A DNA stretch of 23,288 nt from Elusimicrobiota bacterium (GCA_003450815.1 DMES01000027.1:1-23288), one strand, 5' to 3'. Positions 1 to 8,695 are shown, counted from the first letter of the stretch. The notes: generated by a model not told the origin, from the sequence alone. Numbers and translations are program-made.

Positions 1-66
1 TGCCTCATTGCGGAAGTCGGGAAAGTGAGTTCAAAAGGGGGCAGAAAATAATTTTTCCCGAATTTG

Positions 67-125
67 TGGGGTCAGGTCTTGATTATTGACTAAAACAAAA
101 AGTCAATATTCAAGACCTGACCCCA
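67..125. repeat. Long near-perfect inverted repeat (hairpin, possible REP/RAYT-type element)
   Basis: The left arm at 67-91 and right arm at 101-125 are complementary over 25 positions with a single mismatch (83 against 109), around the 9-base loop AAAACAAAA. The arm begins TGGGGTCAGGTCTTGA. The stop codon and last four residues of the AI-2E transporter lie inside the right arm. There is no U-tract, so a simple intrinsic terminator is unlikely, although the hairpin could still act at the 3' end of that transcript. I recall this GGGGTCAGGTCTTGA type of motif near REP-associated tyrosine transposases in environmental genomes. That link is inference, and no transposase is present in the window. 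Confidence 0.75.
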
Positions 126-1174
126 TTCTCGGCGACCCGCTCAGGGGTCCAGGAGTTCAGGATGGAGACCAGCATGGCGGCTACTATCGGGCCTAAGATT
201 ACTCCCAGTATGCCGAACATGCCGATACCGGAAAAGATGGAAACCAAAGCCAGCAAGGGGTGCATATCGCCGTGGCCCTTCATAACTACCGGACGCACTA
301 CATTGTCCATAAGCCCGGCTATCACCGCAACAATCCCTATGAAGACCAGCTGCATAAGCGAGCCTTGGAAGTAAAGATAAAACGCCCCGGCCAGACAGAC
401 TGGCAAACTGCCGAGTATTGGTATCCAGGCGAAAATAAAAGTGGTTCCGCCGGCCAGGAAGATTCCCGGTACGCCTAGCAGCCAGAACCCCAGCATTACA
501 ACCAGTGATTGGGCGCCCGCCGCCGCAGAGGTGGCCCACACCGTAGACGCCACTGTGTCCTTTAAGGATTTTCCCAGCCTGCCGCGCAGCCCGCGTTCCA
601 GCCGCGCTTTATCCAGCGCCCAGTTAAAGAAAATATCGCCCTCCACCAGCATGAAATACCAGGTGAGCAGGCTTAAGGCCAGCTTAAGCGCAAGGTCCGG
701 CAGCGTTGCCGCCTGCACCAGAATAATTTTGCTTAACCCCGCGCCGGCGCTCTGCATGAACAGTATGCCCTTTTCCTGCAGTGCGGCCGGGCTTTCTATA
801 AAAAAATACAGCGGCTTAAAACCCATAATAACATCCACCGCCGAGCGCAAGAACATGGCGCCGCGTTCGTCGGCCAGATATCCGGAAAGCGCTATCCCCT
901 GGTTTACGGCCAGGAAGGCGAAAAAAATAAGCGGCACTATTATCGCGAACATTATGGCGAGTATGGCCACGGAGGCCGCGGCTATCGGGCCCAGGCCTTT
1001 GCGGGTCAGCGCGTCATGCAGCGGCCGGGTAAGCACGGCCAGCATCGCTCCCATAAACAGGGATATCAGGTAGGGCCAGACCATAACGGTAAAAATAGAA
1101 AGAAAAACCGCCAGCAGCAGGAACAGCGTGGTGTTGGAGGTGCGAACGGAAGGTATTGTCATAATTACTAGCAT
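110..1174 (-). CDS. AI-2E family transporter (UPF0118 / PF01594-like permease)
   Basis: This 354-residue polytopic inner-membrane protein has the size and helix pattern of the AI-2E exporter family. It has two N-terminal helices (about residues 15-50), a pair near 60-95, a central amphipathic region, and a glycine-rich C-terminal bundle ending in the family-like LGVILGPIVAAMLVSIL. Family members export autoinducer-2 or act as antiporters; the substrate here cannot be told. The first ATG (1174) has no clear ribosome-binding site, and an ATG four codons downstream (1162) is equally possible. It is the last gene of the minus-strand run, 50 bases after the RMD1-like gene. The last four residues (GVRS) and the stop are supplied by the 67-125 hairpin, so the original C-terminus may have been replaced. 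Confidence 0.85.
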   Translation of the reverse strand: MLVIMTIPSVRTSNTTLFLLLAVFLSIFTVMVWPYLISLFMGAMLAVLTRPLHDALTRKGLGPIAAASVAILAIMFAIIVPLIFFAFLAVNQGIALSGYLADERGAMFLRSAVDVIMGFKPLYFFIESPAALQEKGILFMQSAGAGLSKIILVQAATLPDLALKLALSLLTWYFMLVEGDIFFNWALDKARLERGLRGRLGKSLKDTVASTVWATSAAAGAQSLVVMLGFWLLGVPGIFLAGGTTFIFAWIPILGSLPVCLAGAFYLYFQGSLMQLVFIGIVAVIAGLMDNVVRPVVMKGHGDMHPLLALVSIFSGIGMFGILGVILGPIVAAMLVSILNSWTPERVAENGVRS

Positions 1175-1224
1175 ACCGGGATGTTCGGATTAAAAGACCC
1201 CGGAAGGTTTTTTTCAGCAGACTG

Positions 1225-2337
1225 TTAATGCAGGTATTTCCAAAGGTCCAGGAACAACGGAATCATCTCCAGCGCGATAAGCACAATTATAATTACCTCA
1301 AGCCAGTGGCTGCGCTTGGTATTCACTTCGCCATGCAAAATCTGGGTAATCTGCGCCAGCGTCTCCATTTTTCGTGAAATGCTTTTGCGCCAGTCGTCAA
1401 AGTGAAATTCGTGCGCCGAAGCTTTGAAGATAACGGCCAGGTACGGGTCGCCGACGGTTTTAAGGGAATTTTCAACCCTGCCCAGAAATTCGGAAAACTC
1501 CATGTATTTGCGGCTGGAGTCTTCAGCGATATCAGCGTATTGATTGCGGAAAATATTTACTACGCTTTCGCGTTTTTCCTCTATAGTGTCATAGAGTTCG
1601 TCTAGTTTGCGGTTGAGCATTTCGTCGTAGTAACGGAATTCAAGCAAATGCGTGAGCGAGAATTCTATCACGTCAGCCACATCCCGCTGACCGTCAGGTT
1701 CTATAAGCAGGGCGGAATTCCAGTCTATAACCGCCAGATCCGTTTTGGAATATTGCATGGCGTTTTCGGTAATGAAAGCTTTTGACTCTTCGCTTAAAAA
1801 TTCTTTATCTTCCGCCATTATGAGCGCGGCCACATCAACTTTTTTTATAAATTCCAGCGGTTCACCGGCGGCATCGGCTTTCTCTATTATGTAGGTGATG
1901 TAGTCTTCAAACACGTCCCATTCAGCCGGGTTTTTGATCGCGGGCAGGATCTTTTTTTTGATGTCATCTTTGTGTCGTTTGGCTGTTTCCTCTGTTGTTT
2001 CCGAGCTTTCAATGGCAGCCGCAAGTTTAACCAGCCCTTTCCAATCGCAGCCGGGGGGTATGTCAAGCTCCAGTGTGATGGAAATAACTCCGTAGTTCCA
2101 CACGCGGGCCCGCGCTCTTACAGTAAACTCCCCCCCCGGAAGTTTCAGAATATCTTCGCCCAGGTCGGCGTTAAGCGGGGAGTCTTTTATTATTATAGCC
2201 TTGCGGGTATCGGTGGCGAGTTTTAGGCGGAAGCCCGGCGAGCTTTGGCTTAGTATTTTTTCCGCTTCCGAAAGTAAAATCTCGCCGCCCACGTCAAAGA
2301 CGCGGTAGATGAGGATATTGCCTTTTTGTATGGTCAT
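1225..2337 (-). CDS. RMD1/DUF155-like protein with C-terminal membrane anchor
   Basis: This 370-residue protein has no signal peptide. A soluble N-terminal half (about 1-200) is followed by a helical, charged region and one C-terminal transmembrane helix (about 346-365). The layout and the HWLEVIIIVLIALEMI segment resemble the RMD1/YagE (DUF155) family, where LEWIIIILI-type sequence precedes a final anchor. The preceding YYDEMLNRKLDELYDTIEEKR stretch also fits the family helix before the anchor. Family members in eukaryotes are mitochondrial or meiotic proteins; the bacterial role is unknown. There is no obvious ribosome-binding site at the ATG. Its upstream gap is almost entirely a hairpin element, so it may rely on readthrough from tlpA. 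Assignment to the family is by motif recognition only. Confidence 0.6.
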   Translation of the reverse strand: MTIQKGNILIYRVFDVGGEILLSEAEKILSQSSPGFRLKLATDTRKAIIIKDSPLNADLGEDILKLPGGEFTVRARARVWNYGVISITLELDIPPGCDWKGLVKLAAAIESSETTEETAKRHKDDIKKKILPAIKNPAEWDVFEDYITYIIEKADAAGEPLEFIKKVDVAALIMAEDKEFLSEESKAFITENAMQYSKTDLAVIDWNSALLIEPDGQRDVADVIEFSLTHLLEFRYYDEMLNRKLDELYDTIEEKRESVVNIFRNQYADIAEDSSRKYMEFSEFLGRVENSLKTVGDPYLAVIFKASAHEFHFDDWRKSISRKMETLAQITQILHGEVNTKRSHWLEVIIIVLIALEMIPLFLDLWKYLH

Positions 2338-2343
2338 AAGTGA

Positions 2344-2412
2344 AGGGTGGAGGGTATGGGGTAGAGGGTTTAGGGTAAAAGGAAGTTCCTTAAATACTCT
2401 ACCCTCTACCCT
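2344..2412. repeat. Patchwork hairpin of GGGTAGAGGG-type units
   Basis: The gap between the thioredoxin and RMD1-like genes is filled by an imperfect inverted repeat. The left arm (about 2358-2384) matches the reverse complement of the right arm (about 2386-2412) at roughly 20 of 28 positions, including an identical GGGTAGAGGGT core. The tip is the palindrome AAGGAAGTTCCTT. A very similar tip (AAGGAGTTCCTTAAAT) occurs at 19656-19671 in another gap, which suggests one element family. It could act as a transcript-stabilising or attenuating hairpin, but there is no evidence either way. Confidence 0.65.
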
Positions 2413-2416
2413 GTTT

Positions 2417-2986
2417 CTACTTCAGGGCTTCCTCTATATTGCGGATTATTTCCTGATTGTACTCTGGAGAATAACCTTCCCAAACCTCGCGAATTTCGTG
2501 ATTCTTGCCTAGCAGGTAAATAAAGGGTACGCCCTGCGCTTTGTAGTTTTTGTAAACATGTCCGCCCTTATAGGCAAGCGGGAAGGTTATGTTCAGGTCG
2601 CTTGCAAAGGTTTTTGGGGCGTCCGCGTTCTCTTGAATGCAAATGCCTACCACAGAGAGGCCTTTTGGAGAGTAAGTCTTGTGCATTTTTTCGATGAATG
2701 GCGCGGCTTTTCTGCAATATGGGCAGGTTTCGGTGAAAAACATAACTAGCACGGACTTGCCTGCATATGAGGCCAAATCTATCTCGCCGCCGTTGGTGCT
2801 CGGAAGTTTAAAATAAGTGGGTTTACGGGCATAGCCTGGCTTAATTTTGTCGGCCTTTACTACGGCGGTTATAGCAGCCTCGGGGGATGTTTGCACATCC
2901 GGCGCCGGCGCTTCTTTTTCCTTGCAGGCAACGCCGGCCACGGTGGCCGCGATAAGCAGAAAGCTGAATAATTTTACATTTCTCAT
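2417..2986 (-). CDS. TlpA/ResA-like thioredoxin-fold lipoprotein
   Basis: This 189-residue envelope protein belongs to the TlpA/ResA/AhpC-TSA group, which reduces disulfides outside the cytoplasm, often in cytochrome c maturation or oxidative-stress defence. The N-terminus is a signal sequence (residues 1-20) ending VAGVAC, so Cys21 is a likely lipidation site, though Gly at -3 is not the usual lipobox residue. The redox motif CPYC is at 88-91, after the typical VLVMFFTETCPYC strand. A later PFIYLLGK carries the cis-proline region. I chose the ATG at 2986 because GGAG lies six bases upstream; a GTG at 2998 overlaps that site and is less likely. It follows cinA by 36 bases and is probably cotranscribed. 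The exact partner is unknown. Confidence 0.88.
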   Translation of the reverse strand: MRNVKLFSFLLIAATVAGVACKEKEAPAPDVQTSPEAAITAVVKADKIKPGYARKPTYFKLPSTNGGEIDLASYAGKSVLVMFFTETCPYCRKAAPFIEKMHKTYSPKGLSVVGICIQENADAPKTFASDLNITFPLAYKGGHVYKNYKAQGVPFIYLLGKNHEIREVWEGYSPEYNQEIIRNIEEALK

Positions 2987-3022
2987 TATTATCTCCACAA
3001 AAAATAACTTGGTATCTCTTCA

Positions 3023-4270
3023 CTATTCTATTATTTTTCGAAGTTCATCCAAAGCGAAATTTGCAGCACATCTTTTAATGAATGTCCTGTCGCCGCGAAA
3101 TTGTTTCGCAAAAGTTGCTGTTTTTCCCGGCCCCGCCAGCGCAAAGCATACCGTGCCCACCGGCTTTTGCGGTGAGCCTCCTTCGGGGCCTGCTATTCCG
3201 GTTACAGCCAGGGAGTAATCGGATGAGAAAAGCTTTTTTACGCCGAGGGCCATCTCCAGCGCGCAGGGCTCCGATACCGCGCCGTATTTTTTTAGTGTTG
3301 CAGGGCGCACTTTAAGCAGATGTGTTTTGGCAGCGTTTGAATACGCCAGGACCGAACCATTAAAATAAGCTGAGCTGCCGGGGATATCCGTTATCTGGTT
3401 TGATAAAAGGCCGCCGGTGCATGATTCAGCACATGAGAGTGTCAGCCCCGCTTTGCGAAGCTGGGCGCCCGCTGTTCCCTCAAGCGTGTCGTGGTTTATG
3501 CCGTATATTTTATCGCCCAGAATTTCACGACAGGCCGTTTCAATTTGCGAACAAGACGAATCAGAACGAATGGAGCGAATAGATGTGTTGTGATTCCGGC
3601 TTATCGTTATTATAAATTCCACTGTGTACGGCCCGGCAAGAATGGTGTAGCTGGCGTTTTTAAAACGTTGCATCACGGGTCTGAGCAGCTTTTCGGCTGA
3701 TGATTCACCCATCCCGGAAATTTTAAGCTTTATACTTTCGGGAGCTGCGTCTTTCAATGAAAAAAAAGTTTTCAGGTCCGAGTTCAGGGCGTCCTCAAAC
3801 ATAGGCTCCCATTCTTTTTGCGGGCCCGGCAACAAAACGAGCATTTTCTTCCCCAGCGCGAGCTCTTGTCCGGCGGCTGTGCCGTTGCGGTTTTCTATGG
3901 TTTTAGCTCCGACAAGCTTAAGGCACTGGTCGCGCAGATTGGGAGGCAGCTTAGTAAAGCCATACTTCTTTTGAAGTATCAGCGCCAGCTGTTTTGAGCA
4001 AATTATCTTCCGTTTCAGCGCGGAGGCCGCGGCCTGGCGGGTGAGGTCGTCAAAAGTCGGGCCGAGGCCTCCGCAGACAAGAATCAGGTCAGCCGCTTTA
4101 AGAGCCCCTTTTATGCAAGCGGCTATACCACGAAGGGAGTCGCCTGAAGACTGTTCACGCGTTATTTCAAAGCCGAGCGGAAAAAGTTTTGCGTGGAACA
4201 GCGGTACATACAGGTTCAGTTTACCCGAGAGCAGTTCCGAGCCGGTGCAGATAATTTCAGCCTTGAGCAT
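3023..4270 (-). CDS. cinA: CinA: competence/damage-inducible protein with nicotinamide-nucleotide amidase domain
   Basis: This 415-residue cytoplasmic protein has full-length CinA architecture. The N-terminal MoaB/Mog-like (COG1058) domain at about 1-170 shows the hallmark ICTGSELLSGK and CGGLGPTFDDLTRQA motifs. The C-terminal PncC domain (about 265-415) carries CAESCTGGLLS (Cys280, with the likely nucleophile Ser283) and VTGIAGPEGGSPQKPVGTV. Family members hydrolyse nicotinamide mononucleotide to nicotinate mononucleotide and ADP-ribose derivatives, recycling NAD by-products. The competence link is historical and regulatory in some firmicutes. The start ATG begins the conserved MLKAEIICTG; the ribosome-binding site is weak. 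The gene sits 69 bases downstream of the TPR membrane protein and 36 bases before the thioredoxin gene. Confidence 0.96.
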   Translation of the reverse strand: MLKAEIICTGSELLSGKLNLYVPLFHAKLFPLGFEITREQSSGDSLRGIAACIKGALKAADLILVCGGLGPTFDDLTRQAAASALKRKIICSKQLALILQKKYGFTKLPPNLRDQCLKLVGAKTIENRNGTAAGQELALGKKMLVLLPGPQKEWEPMFEDALNSDLKTFFSLKDAAPESIKLKISGMGESSAEKLLRPVMQRFKNASYTILAGPYTVEFIITISRNHNTSIRSIRSDSSCSQIETACREILGDKIYGINHDTLEGTAGAQLRKAGLTLSCAESCTGGLLSNQITDIPGSSAYFNGSVLAYSNAAKTHLLKVRPATLKKYGAVSEPCALEMALGVKKLFSSDYSLAVTGIAGPEGGSPQKPVGTVCFALAGPGKTATFAKQFRGDRTFIKRCAANFALDELRKIIE

Positions 4271-4339
4271 GGATATAAAGTATCAAAATTGAAGCGATGG
4301 AGCAAAAAACGGAGTGACGGTGATTTTATCTGTTTAAAT

Positions 4340-6277
4340 TTAAGGGGCTATGTTAGTGTCAACGGGCCTTAAGGCTTTGTTTTTTTTCAAAGCGGTGTTC
4401 AGGTTTATTTGGGCATTTGAGTAATTCGGGTTGATTTTAAGGGCTTCATTGAAATGTTCTATAGCCTCATCCAGCCTGCCAGCGTACGCCAAAGCCATGC
4501 CCCAGTTGTTATGAGCATAAGCCAGGCCCGGCTTGAGCCGCAAGGCCTCCCGGTAATGTGCCGCGGCCTCCTCTGTTTTGCCTTGCGCGCTTAACGCAAG
4601 CCCCAGGTTATTATGTGTCTCTGCCAAGAACGGATTAATTTTTAGCGCCTCATGGTAATACAGTATAGCTTCTTCTCGTTTTCCCAGGGCAGCCGATGCC
4701 AGTCCCCAGTTGTTATACGCTTCCACATTGTCCGGTTTGAGCCGCAGTGATTCCTGATAGTGCCAAATAGCTTGTTCGAACTTGCCCTGTTCTGCCAAAG
4801 CTAAGCCTAGATTACTGTGTGTGGAATATGAAGCGGGGTTAACTTTCAACGCTGCGGCATATTGCTTCACCTCCCTTACAAATTTGGGGTTACTGCGCAC
4901 AAGTATATTAAGATTGGTTTGAGCGTCGGTATACGCTGAATTAAGTTTTAATGCTTCCTGAAAGTGCACTTTCGCGCCGTTAAAATCGCCTCTCTTAGCC
5001 AGTTCAACACCAAAATTACATTGAGTCACGCAATGGTTTGGGGAATGTGTCCCGGCGTTTTTCCAGAAATTGTATGAATTCTTAAAGTTAGCGCTATAGG
5101 AAATGTTAATGGCTGAAAACAAAACCAGTATCAGAGTTGCGATAAATGTAGCCGGGTTTTTGCCAAAAACAATTTTTTTTATTGCATTCGTTTCAAGCAG
5201 CAGCATGATAACGCCCAGGCTAGGAACATACATTCTGTGCTCCATAAAATCAGCCGGTTGAGTAGAAGAAGGCCGTATAAAAACGGGAAGCAAGAAAACT
5301 AGAAACCATAACAATCCGAAAGCTATACGAGGTCTGCTTGCGTTGTTTGAAAAATACAAAAGAATAAAAATCAAAGCCGATGCGATATATCCATAAATCA
5401 GGGTGCTATCGCGCAAGATAGGGAAAACGGAAAGATTAAACGGAAATAAAAACTTGCCTAGATACAGCATAACGGCGGGCAGATTTGTGAAAATAGACCG
5501 GAACACATACTCAAGTGTATACTGGGCAGGATGTGCGAAAGCTGCTTTACGGAGAATAAACCATCCGCAGAGCACGGCTGCCCACCCAATAAAAACCGGC
5601 AGGTTGCGCAGTTCTAAAATGCGTTTTGGCGCAATTGCAAACATGTAAAAAGGGCATAAGATGAGTAAACTCAGAGCGGTCTCTTTTGTCAGCATGGCGA
5701 GCGAAAAAAATAAAAGATAAAGCGCCAGATGGATTGTTTTCCGCTGTGCTGTGTAATCGATGAAAAAGATAAAAGCAGAAAAAGTAAAAAGTGCCAGCAG
5801 GGAGTCGTTTCTGCCCGGAATCCAGGCGACTGCCTGGCATAGCGCGGGATGGATAGCGAAAAAGGCCGAACATAAAAACGAGGGGAACAGTGCGTATCCT
5901 AGCCGGCGCAGAAAGGCCAGGAGCAGGCATGAAGCGGCGGAATGGATAAATATGTTGGTTAAGTGATAAACAAACGGTGAAGTGCCGCCGAAAAATGCGT
6001 CAATCATCAGGGATAAGATCAGCAGCGGTCTGTAATAGAATTGTGTCGCCGTGCCGAAGACATCCCGTTGGAATGTGGCGAAAAGGTTGGATATGTCTCC
6101 CAGAAAACGGGAATTATCAATTATCAGGCTGGTGTCGTCAAGATTTGAGAAACCGAAAAAAACCACATGTGCATAAGTGAGACTTATAAGCAGCAAAATA
6201 CACACATAGGGCATACAACCTGTAAAAAACCGGCCTCCGGCAGATGTATCGTGAATATTATCGTAGATAGTAAGCAT
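4340..6277 (-). CDS. TMTC-like GT-C membrane protein with C-terminal TPR repeats
   Basis: This protein has 645 residues from the chosen ATG. The first ~400 residues hold about ten hydrophobic helices; the last ~240 hold seven or so tetratricopeptide repeats (for example AYNNWGLASAALGKREEAIL). The Asp pair SNLDD (47-48), in the loop after the first helix, WIPGRNDSLLALF, and EHRMYVPSLG resemble the TMTC / DUF1736 group. Members of that group are GT-C glycosyltransferases using polyprenyl-phosphate sugars, often O-mannosylating proteins, with TPRs facing outside the cytoplasm. The reaction here is therefore inferred. An upstream TTG (6388) would add 37 residues of non-hydrophobic sequence with no ribosome-binding site, so I prefer the ATG at 6277, although its own site is also weak. 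It heads the minus-strand run. Confidence 0.8.
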   Translation of the reverse strand: MLTIYDNIHDTSAGGRFFTGCMPYVCILLLISLTYAHVVFFGFSNLDDTSLIIDNSRFLGDISNLFATFQRDVFGTATQFYYRPLLILSLMIDAFFGGTSPFVYHLTNIFIHSAASCLLLAFLRRLGYALFPSFLCSAFFAIHPALCQAVAWIPGRNDSLLALFTFSAFIFFIDYTAQRKTIHLALYLLFFSLAMLTKETALSLLILCPFYMFAIAPKRILELRNLPVFIGWAAVLCGWFILRKAAFAHPAQYTLEYVFRSIFTNLPAVMLYLGKFLFPFNLSVFPILRDSTLIYGYIASALIFILLYFSNNASRPRIAFGLLWFLVFLLPVFIRPSSTQPADFMEHRMYVPSLGVIMLLLETNAIKKIVFGKNPATFIATLILVLFSAINISYSANFKNSYNFWKNAGTHSPNHCVTQCNFGVELAKRGDFNGAKVHFQEALKLNSAYTDAQTNLNILVRSNPKFVREVKQYAAALKVNPASYSTHSNLGLALAEQGKFEQAIWHYQESLRLKPDNVEAYNNWGLASAALGKREEAILYYHEALKINPFLAETHNNLGLALSAQGKTEEAAAHYREALRLKPGLAYAHNNWGMALAYAGRLDEAIEHFNEALKINPNYSNAQINLNTALKKNKALRPVDTNIAP

Positions 6278-6414
6278 TGTCTTGGCTTTGTAGGAGACAG
6301 AAGCAGGTATTGTGAGTTGCCTCGCACCTGGAGTTTCCTGACACCCCAGAAAACCGCAATAAAGTATGTCCCTGCCACTATGATACAAAAACCTGCGGCG
6401 CTTTTATTAATATT

Positions 6415-6443
6415 TTGTGCCTGTCACGAATTTAATGTAACAT
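6415..6443 (+). promoter_or_regulatory. Possible sigma-70-type promoter for the oligopeptidase gene
   Basis: In the divergent gap 6278-6471, TTGTGC (6415-6420) and TAACAT (6438-6443) are spaced by 17 bases, about 30 bases before the start codon. Both boxes are imperfect, so this is only a candidate. The rest of the gap shows no clear operator or terminator. Confidence 0.25.
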
Positions 6444-6471
6444 ACCACTATAACGGCTTTAAGGAGACGAT

Positions 6472-8586
6472 ATGCTGGAACACTCAAATTATTTAGGTTT
6501 TTTTTCATTAGCGGCGTTGGCTGCGTGCATTACTTCCCAGGCTTTGGCCCAGCAGCCTCCTGTGGCTAAAAAGATACCCTATAAACTGGAAAATCCAAGC
6601 GGCGCAAGGGTGGATAATTATTACTGGCTGAAAGAAAGGAGTAATCCGGAGGTGCTTGAATACCTGAAGGCTGAGAACGCCTATACCGAAGCGGTTTTAA
6701 AACATACGGAACCATTTCAGGGAAAACTTTTCAGCGAAATCAAGGCGCGCATAAAAGAAGACGATTCTTCCGTGCCGTTCAAGTACGGGGACTACTACTA
6801 TTACAGACGCTATGAGCAGGGCTTTGAATACCCCGTTTATGCCCGCAGGAAAGGTTCGCCTGAAGCGGCGGAGGAAATAATCCTTAATGCCAACGAGATG
6901 GGAAAGGACAAGGCTTATTTCATGGTCAACTTTCCCTCTATAAGGCCTGACCACAAAATGATAGCTTTTGCCGTTGACACAGGCGGGCGGAGGTTCTATA
7001 ACATTTATTTTAAGGACCTGGAAACCGGCAGGGTCTATGACGAATATATCTCCAGCACTTCCGGCAATATGGAGTGGGCCAATGACAACAAAACGCTTTT
7101 TTATGTTAAGCAGAACCCTGAAACATTGCGCTGGGAGCGCATGCTAAGGCATACTCTGGGAGGGGCTGAAGACAGCGAGATATATTTTGAAAAAGACGAA
7201 ACCTTTGAAATAAGCATTTCAAAATCCAACACCGATAAATACATCTTCATGCGCACGGGGGCCACCCTTTCCACCGAGTACCGCTATCTTAGCGCAGACG
7301 CGCCCGGAGACGGTTTAAAGATCTTCTATCCCAGGCAGGAGAAGCTTGAATATGATGTGGAGGATGGCGGAGATGTCTTTTACATTTTAAATAATGGCGA
7401 CGCAAGAAACTTCAAGGTCTCGGTTTGTCCGAAGGATAAAACCGTCCGTGAAAACTGGAGCGATCTTCTGGCGCACCGCGATTCCGCTCTGGTCGAGTCG
7501 CTGGAAGTTTTTAAAAACTGGCTGGTGCTTAAAGAACGGGAGGACGGTTTGCCCCGGCTGCGGGTGATTAACCGACCAGGCAACGACGCCCATCTGGTAA
7601 AGTTTGACGATCCGGCCTATGTGGCGGATTTCGGTGATAATTTTGAGTATGACACCGATTGGCTGCGGTTTACCTATGAGTCGCTTACCACGCCGCTGTC
7701 GATTTATGACTACAATATGGTTTCCAAAGAAAAAAATATGATGAAGCGCCAGATCGTGCTTGGCGGTTTTCAACCGGATGCTTATGTTTCGGAAAGGGTG
7801 TGGGTTACGGCGCGGGACGGCGAAAAAGTGCCGATGTCCCTGGTCTATAAAAAAGGCTTCAAAAACGACGGCACACATCCCGCCTATGTTTATTCTTACG
7901 GCTCTTATGGCTATAGCACCGACCCGGATTTCAGTTCGGTGCGGCTCAGCCTTTTAGACAGGGGTTTTGTTTACGCAATCCCCCACATCCGGGGCGGTTC
8001 CGAAATGGGCAGGCGCTGGTACGAAGACGGGCGGCAGATGAAAAAGAAAAATACCTTCTACGACTTTATTGACGCGACTAAGTATCTTGTGGAACAAAAA
8101 TACGCCGCGCCAGGACATATTTACGCGGAGGGCGGTTCCGCCGGAGGCCTTTTAATGGGTGCGGTTTTAAACATGGCGCCGGAACTGTACAAGGGAGTGC
8201 TTGCCGAGGTGCCGTTTGTGGATGTGGTTACAACTATGCTGGACCCTGATATTCCGCTTACCACGGGCGAGTATGACGAATGGGGTAACCCGAATAACAA
8301 AGACGCCTACGATTATATACTCTCTTATTCCCCTTATGATAATGTGGCGGCGAAAGCATATCCGAATATCCTGATAACCACCGGTCTTAACGATTCGCAG
8401 GTGCAGTATTGGGAGCCGGCCAAGTTGGCGGCAAAATTGCGCGCCATGAAGACAGACAACAATATTCTGCTGCTGCGTACCGACCTGGATGTCGGTCACG
8501 GCGGCAAATCAGGCCGCTTTGAGTCCCTTAAGCTTGCCGCTCTTGAATACGCCTTTTTCATGGATTTGGAAGGGATAAAGGAATAG
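6472..8586 (+). CDS. ptrB: Oligopeptidase B-like S9A serine peptidase, exported
   Basis: This 704-residue prolyl-oligopeptidase-family enzyme most resembles oligopeptidase B, which cuts short peptides after Arg/Lys. A seven-bladed propeller (about 100-430) precedes the alpha/beta hydrolase domain. The catalytic triad is readable: Ser556 in EGGSAGG, Asp641 in TGLNDSQV and His676 in VGHGGKSG. The stretch DPDIPLTTGEYDEWGNP is typical of oligopeptidase B. Unlike the cytoplasmic E. coli enzyme, residues 1-26 form a signal-like sequence ending ALAQQ, so export to the periplasm is likely. Cys19, preceded by LAA, makes a lipoprotein alternative possible. AAGGAG five bases before the ATG fixes the start. 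It opens the plus-strand block. Confidence 0.93.
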   Translation: MLEHSNYLGFFSLAALAACITSQALAQQPPVAKKIPYKLENPSGARVDNYYWLKERSNPEVLEYLKAENAYTEAVLKHTEPFQGKLFSEIKARIKEDDSSVPFKYGDYYYYRRYEQGFEYPVYARRKGSPEAAEEIILNANEMGKDKAYFMVNFPSIRPDHKMIAFAVDTGGRRFYNIYFKDLETGRVYDEYISSTSGNMEWANDNKTLFYVKQNPETLRWERMLRHTLGGAEDSEIYFEKDETFEISISKSNTDKYIFMRTGATLSTEYRYLSADAPGDGLKIFYPRQEKLEYDVEDGGDVFYILNNGDARNFKVSVCPKDKTVRENWSDLLAHRDSALVESLEVFKNWLVLKEREDGLPRLRVINRPGNDAHLVKFDDPAYVADFGDNFEYDTDWLRFTYESLTTPLSIYDYNMVSKEKNMMKRQIVLGGFQPDAYVSERVWVTARDGEKVPMSLVYKKGFKNDGTHPAYVYSYGSYGYSTDPDFSSVRLSLLDRGFVYAIPHIRGGSEMGRRWYEDGRQMKKKNTFYDFIDATKYLVEQKYAAPGHIYAEGGSAGGLLMGAVLNMAPELYKGVLAEVPFVDVVTTMLDPDIPLTTGEYDEWGNPNNKDAYDYILSYSPYDNVAAKAYPNILITTGLNDSQVQYWEPAKLAAKLRAMKTDNNILLLRTDLDVGHGGKSGRFESLKLAALEYAFFMDLEGIKE

Positions 8587-8597
8587 GTTCCCGAAGT

Positions 8598-8627
8598 TTG
8601 CTCAACAGCCTCCTCATTTAGTATCAT
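8598..8627 (+). promoter_or_regulatory. Possible promoter for ppdK
   Basis: TTGCTC (8598-8603) and TATCAT (8622-8627) are spaced by 18 bases in the 109-base gap before ppdK. The -10 box matches five of six consensus positions and the -35 box three of six. A small CCCG/CGGG hairpin follows within the leader near 8657-8670. This is weak evidence only. Confidence 0.25.
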
Positions 8628-8695
8628 TAAGTAAGCCCCCAAAGGGTCTCAATACCCGCATCCACGGGATACTTCACCTATAGGAGTCAAAAGTT

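Noticed and set aside
2841..3023. Small minus-strand ORF overlapping the thioredoxin start
   Set aside because: It overlaps the signal-peptide coding region of the thioredoxin gene in another frame and has no supporting features.
6278..6388. Upstream TTG start for the TPR membrane protein
   Set aside because: It would add 37 residues with no ribosome-binding site and no membrane or motif content. The ATG at 6277 sits just before the first hydrophobic helix.
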